64,000 nt of DNA from Campylobacter sp. 19-13652. Lineage in GTDB: Bacteria; Campylobacterota; Campylobacteria; Campylobacterales; Campylobacteraceae. The notes below the pieces were generated by a model. That model was not told the origin of the DNA, did not search any database, and was given only the letters and a program-made list of their open reading frames with translations. Below, piece after piece: positions 61,288 to 64,000 of the stretch. The translations under genes were made by a program, and so were the position numbers. The DNA lies in assembly GCF_019702925.1 (NCBI RefSeq), contig NZ_AP024713.1:620001-684000 (forward strand). Reading direction: 5' to 3'. The first letter of the stretch is position 1, and each line of letters begins with the position of its first letter.

Positions 61288-62913
61288 TTAAATTTGTAAT
61301 AATTCTCTTATTTTTCCTTGTGTTATACTCTCATTTTGGCTTAGATGCTCTGCTACTTTACGCACTGAGTCATCTCCTGATTTAAGAAGCTCAGCTATCT
61401 CTTTTTGAGCTAGGTTTAAAAGCTCTATTTCGCTGCTTGCCATGGCGTACTCATTTACCATTTTACTAGCCAGTACTGAGGCTTGACGTAGATCGTATCT
61501 TGCGTTTGAGTAGCTCTCATCTAGCGCTATTTGCACCCATTCATTACCAGCGCAAAGCACCTTTAGCCTTGAAAGAAGCTCGCTTTTTGAATAAATTTCA
61601 GCGTCAACTTCACTAAATCTATCTTCTATAAGCGATATGCGCTCAAACTCCACACCCAGCCAGTACGCCGCATATGCCTTTGCTCCTTGATACTGTGCGA
61701 GGACGGCTTGTTCTGCTTTTGTGTAACTTAGTACGCGTTTTTTGCCATCAAGTACCTTTCTAGCTACTGCGTTAAAGTCGCTAAGCTCAATAAGAGCCTT
61801 GCCATTTCTTAGTGCGCAAAGTCCAGCCTCATTTACCAAAGTAGCCAGCGCAGCCCCACTAAATCCCACAGTAAGCTTTGCTATGTCGTTTATATTTTGT
61901 ATGTTGTGAGGCTTGTCTTTTAGGTAGCTTTTAATGATTTCAGCTCGCTCGTTTAGGCTAGGCATGGATAGGTATATGCGCCTATCAAAGCGTCCAGAGC
62001 GCAGTAGTGCTCCATCTATCATCTCTATGCGGTTTGTGGCGGCTATGACGATTACTCCGTTGCTATCCTCAAAGCCGTCCATCTCGGTTAGTAGCTGATT
62101 TAGTGTCGCCTCTCGCTCCTCGTTTGCTCCGCTTGTGCCTCTAGCTCTGCCTATAGCGTCTATTTCATCTATAAATACTATCGACGGTGCGCTTGCTCTA
62201 GCCTTGGCAAAAAGCTGCCTCACGCGTTTTGCTCCAACGCCGACATACATCTCCACAAAGCTACTGCCATTTTGGTAAAAAAATGGCGTATTTGCCTCTC
62301 CAGCGACCGCTTTTGCGACCATGGTTTTGCCCACACCAGGAGGCCCGATTAAAAGTACGCCCTTTGGCATGCTTACGCCAAAACGTTTAAATTTATTAGG
62401 GTGTCGTAAAAACTCCACTATCTCCTCAAGCTCGCTTTTAACATCGTCAATGCCTGCTACATCGCTAAAGCGTACTTTTGAGTGTGTTATTTCTGTAAAA
62501 TTTGCGCCTTCGCTCTCTTTTTGGTTTGATATTAATAGGCTTTGAGTGCGCTTTTGCTGGCGTAAGAGCGAGATAATAAAAATCACAAAAAACACAGCTA
62601 TGGCATAAAAGGCAATATCCTCTGCCATATTATCAGCGCTACTGCTTTCGTAATTTATGGCAAGCTTTGCGATGACTGTATCAACCACGCTTTGTGTTGC
62701 TGGCATAGAGTATGTCTCGTTGCCGTTTTTTATGAGCAGTACTCCATCTTGCAAGCTTGCGCTTAAGCCTTCTGGTTGAGCTAGTAGGGTTTGTAGCTCT
62801 GGTAGGCTGATTGAGCGCGCGCTGGTGTAGTTTCTAGTAGCGACAACGGTTAAAAGCGCAATTAAAAGCACAAGGGCAAAAATGGCTATTTTTGATTTTT
62901 TAAAGATTTGCAT
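61288..62913 (-). CDS. FtsH-like AAA ATPase lacking the zinc protease motif
   Basis: A 541-residue membrane AAA protein. Two N-terminal membrane helices (IAIFALVLLIALLTVV and IAFYAIAVFFVIFIISLL) flank a short periplasmic part; the AAA core is intact (GPPGVGKTMVAKAVAGE, FIDEIDAIGRARG, the pore loop FVEMYVGVGA, and SRH with TNRIEMIDGALLRSGRFDRR). Where FtsH has AYHEAGHA, this protein reads AQYQGAKAYAAYWLG, so the HExxH zinc site is absent. The C-terminal remnant is shorter than usual. It may act as an unfoldase or as a regulatory partner of an active FtsH elsewhere. Start ATG 62913 follows GAGG at good spacing; ATG 62922 has the site too close. Confidence 0.9.
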   Translation of the reverse strand: MQIFKKSKIAIFALVLLIALLTVVATRNYTSARSISLPELQTLLAQPEGLSASLQDGVLLIKNGNETYSMPATQSVVDTVIAKLAINYESSSADNMAEDIAFYAIAVFFVIFIISLLRQQKRTQSLLISNQKESEGANFTEITHSKVRFSDVAGIDDVKSELEEIVEFLRHPNKFKRFGVSMPKGVLLIGPPGVGKTMVAKAVAGEANTPFFYQNGSSFVEMYVGVGAKRVRQLFAKARASAPSIVFIDEIDAIGRARGTSGANEEREATLNQLLTEMDGFEDSNGVIVIAATNRIEMIDGALLRSGRFDRRIYLSMPSLNERAEIIKSYLKDKPHNIQNINDIAKLTVGFSGAALATLVNEAGLCALRNGKALIELSDFNAVARKVLDGKKRVLSYTKAEQAVLAQYQGAKAYAAYWLGVEFERISLIEDRFSEVDAEIYSKSELLSRLKVLCAGNEWVQIALDESYSNARYDLRQASVLASKMVNEYAMASSEIELLNLAQKEIAELLKSGDDSVRKVAEHLSQNESITQGKIRELLQI

Positions 62914-64000
62914 AGTTTGCATCCTCTTTTATCTCATATTTGTTTAAGCTTACCCACTCTTTTGATATGTCGCGATTTGAGTGAATGATTATTTTATTGT
63001 AAAACTGATCAAGCCCACTATAAATTCCACTTTCTTGTTCGCTTTCAACTAGCACATTTAGGGTTTGCTTTTTGTGGGCTAGTCTAAATTTATGGTTATT
63101 TTGTGTGACTATCTGCTTTATCTGGGCTAGCCTAGCCTTTGCCACGTCGCCCTTTACGTCGTTTTTTAGCGTGGCTGAGTGAGTACCTTCTCTGGGCGAG
63201 TAGACAAAGGCATGCAAATGAGTAAGGGGGAAGGCTTTAAAATTTTCTAAAGCCTCAGCCCATATCTGCTCGCTTTCACCAGGGTGTCCCACGATAAAAT
63301 CCGTCCCAAGCGCAAAGCCACGCTGCGCAAGATATTCAAAAAGCTCTCTATCTTTTAGCGCAGTATTTCGCCGTCTCATTATGCTTAGCATTTTAGGGCT
63401 TGTGTGCTGAAGTGCGATATGCAGGTGTCTCTCCAGCCATGGCTCGCTTAAAAGCTCTTTAAATTCATCATCAATTTGTACTGGCTCAATCGAGCCAAGT
63501 CTTATGCGCTTTATGCCAGCGATGCTTCCAAGGCGCTTTAAAAGCTTTGCTAGGCTACTGCCCTCCTTACGTCCGTAGCTGCCAATATTTGTGCCAGTAA
63601 GCACTAGCTCATTATAGCCATTTTGCGCTAGGGTTTTGGCTTCGTTTATGATTGATTCCTCGTTCATACTACGTGCTGCGCCACGGACGCTTGGGATTAT
63701 GCAGTAGCTGCATGCAAAATCGCAGCCCTCTTGAATTTTAATAAATGCTTTTGTATGGTTTTCGTAATTTGTTACGATATTTTTATCCACACTGTTTAAA
63801 TTCCCTAGCTCAAAGAATTTAGCCTTGCTTGATAAAAGCTCGTTTATCCTGGATTTTTCACTAGCTCCTAGCACGCCGTCTATCTTGCCAGCTTCAAATA
63901 GCCCTCGCCCCTTGCTAACTGCCCCACAGCCTGTTAAAACCACCTGCGCACCACGCTTTTTTACGCTATTTATGTAGGCTCTCGTGCCGCTATCAGCACT
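62900..64000 (-). CDS. mtaB: tRNA t6A37 methylthiotransferase MtaB (5' end outside window)
   Basis: Radical-SAM methylthiotransferase that converts t6A37 to ms2t6A in tRNAs reading ANN codons. The frame stays open to the window edge, so the N-terminal part (first Cys of the UPF0004 domain) is missing. Visible: VVLTGCGAVS, the SAM-cluster motif CDFACSYCIIP, LVLTGTNIGSYG, and FIVGHPGESEQ. It ends 14 bases inside the FtsH-like gene's start, suggesting one operon with mog and the C_GCAxxG gene. Confidence 0.93.
   Translation of the reverse strand, partial: SADSGTRAYINSVKKRGAQVVLTGCGAVSKGRGLFEAGKIDGVLGASEKSRINELLSSKAKFFELGNLNSVDKNIVTNYENHTKAFIKIQEGCDFACSYCIIPSVRGAARSMNEESIINEAKTLAQNGYNELVLTGTNIGSYGRKEGSSLAKLLKRLGSIAGIKRIRLGSIEPVQIDDEFKELLSEPWLERHLHIALQHTSPKMLSIMRRRNTALKDRELFEYLAQRGFALGTDFIVGHPGESEQIWAEALENFKAFPLTHLHAFVYSPREGTHSATLKNDVKGDVAKARLAQIKQIVTQNNHKFRLAHKKQTLNVLVESEQESGIYSGLDQFYNKIIIHSNRDISKEWVSLNKYEIKEDANYANL

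Noticed and set aside
1-64000. tRNA genes, rRNA genes, CRISPR arrays, transposase genes
   Set aside because: None was recognised by eye: no tRNA-like T-loop context, no regular direct repeats with equal spacers, and no transposase motifs.

Overview
The window comes from a Campylobacterota chromosome, most likely a Campylobacter of the moderately higher-GC, oral/gastric type. GC content is roughly 40 % by eye; no species is claimed. The evidence is gene content and order typical of that group: an FliK/FlhB-like pair, paired rod genes flgF/flgG, a CiaD-type protein next to cca, rpsO-Rrf2-flhA, hrcA-grpE-dnaK, and rpmH-rnpA-yidD-yidC-jag-mnmE. Sigma-70 promoters are mostly a bare TATAAT with poor -35 boxes, and many genes overlap by 4 bases or use TTG/GTG starts.

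Layout. 1-659: end of a flagellar hook-length/export-switch pair. 660-1859: gene-free DNA. 1.86-5.4 kb: rpoD on the minus strand, divergent from flgF-flgG. 5.4-13.6 kb: azlCD, leuD-leuB, a CiaD-like operon with cca, trmL, an EEP hydrolase and glyS. 13.6-23.1 kb: a small minus-strand Cys-rich protein, an MFS exporter, hemD, a 6S RNA just before purD, an RDD protein, lptD, pnp and a universal stress protein. 23.1-24.6 kb: a gene-free stretch of diverged repeats. 24.7-31.6 kb: rpsO, an Rrf2 regulator, flhA, a DHH phosphoesterase, pyrB and pyrC. 31.6-35 kb: a decayed island with a broken Dam-type methylase and a small Xre regulator. 35-46 kb: the heat-shock operon with a CIRCE operator, a VWA-OmpA lipoprotein behind a poly-G tract, a YqhD-type dehydrogenase, a YwqK-repeat lipoprotein, ybgC, prmC, an M48 protease and an NSS transporter. 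47-51.8 kb: the rpmH-to-mnmE operon. 51.9-54.4 kb: four minus-strand genes. 54.5-58.8 kb: a seven-gene metal operon. 58.8-60.3 kb: more repeats. 60.3-64 kb: a C_GCAxxG_C_C protein, a MogA-like enzyme, an FtsH-like ATPase without the protease motif, and mtaB running off the end.

Most notable is the operon at 54543-58843. It encodes an HMA-like protein, a ferritin-like helical protein, three small glycine/alanine-rich membrane proteins, an unusual P1B ATPase lacking the CPx metal motif, and a small membrane protein. Its architecture resembles ferrosome (fez) clusters, which form membrane-bounded iron stores in other bacteria; this is an inference. Second is a family of interspersed repeats built from chains of short hairpins. 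Stem pairing is kept between copies, including one compensatory base-pair change, and a copy-like 85-bp segment interrupts the Dam methylase gene. A second repeat family sits just downstream of minus-strand genes. Other points of interest are the poly-G tract acting as a ribosome-binding region, an rnpA with no ordinary start codon, the FtsH pseudoprotease, and two very small membrane-protein genes tucked into operons.
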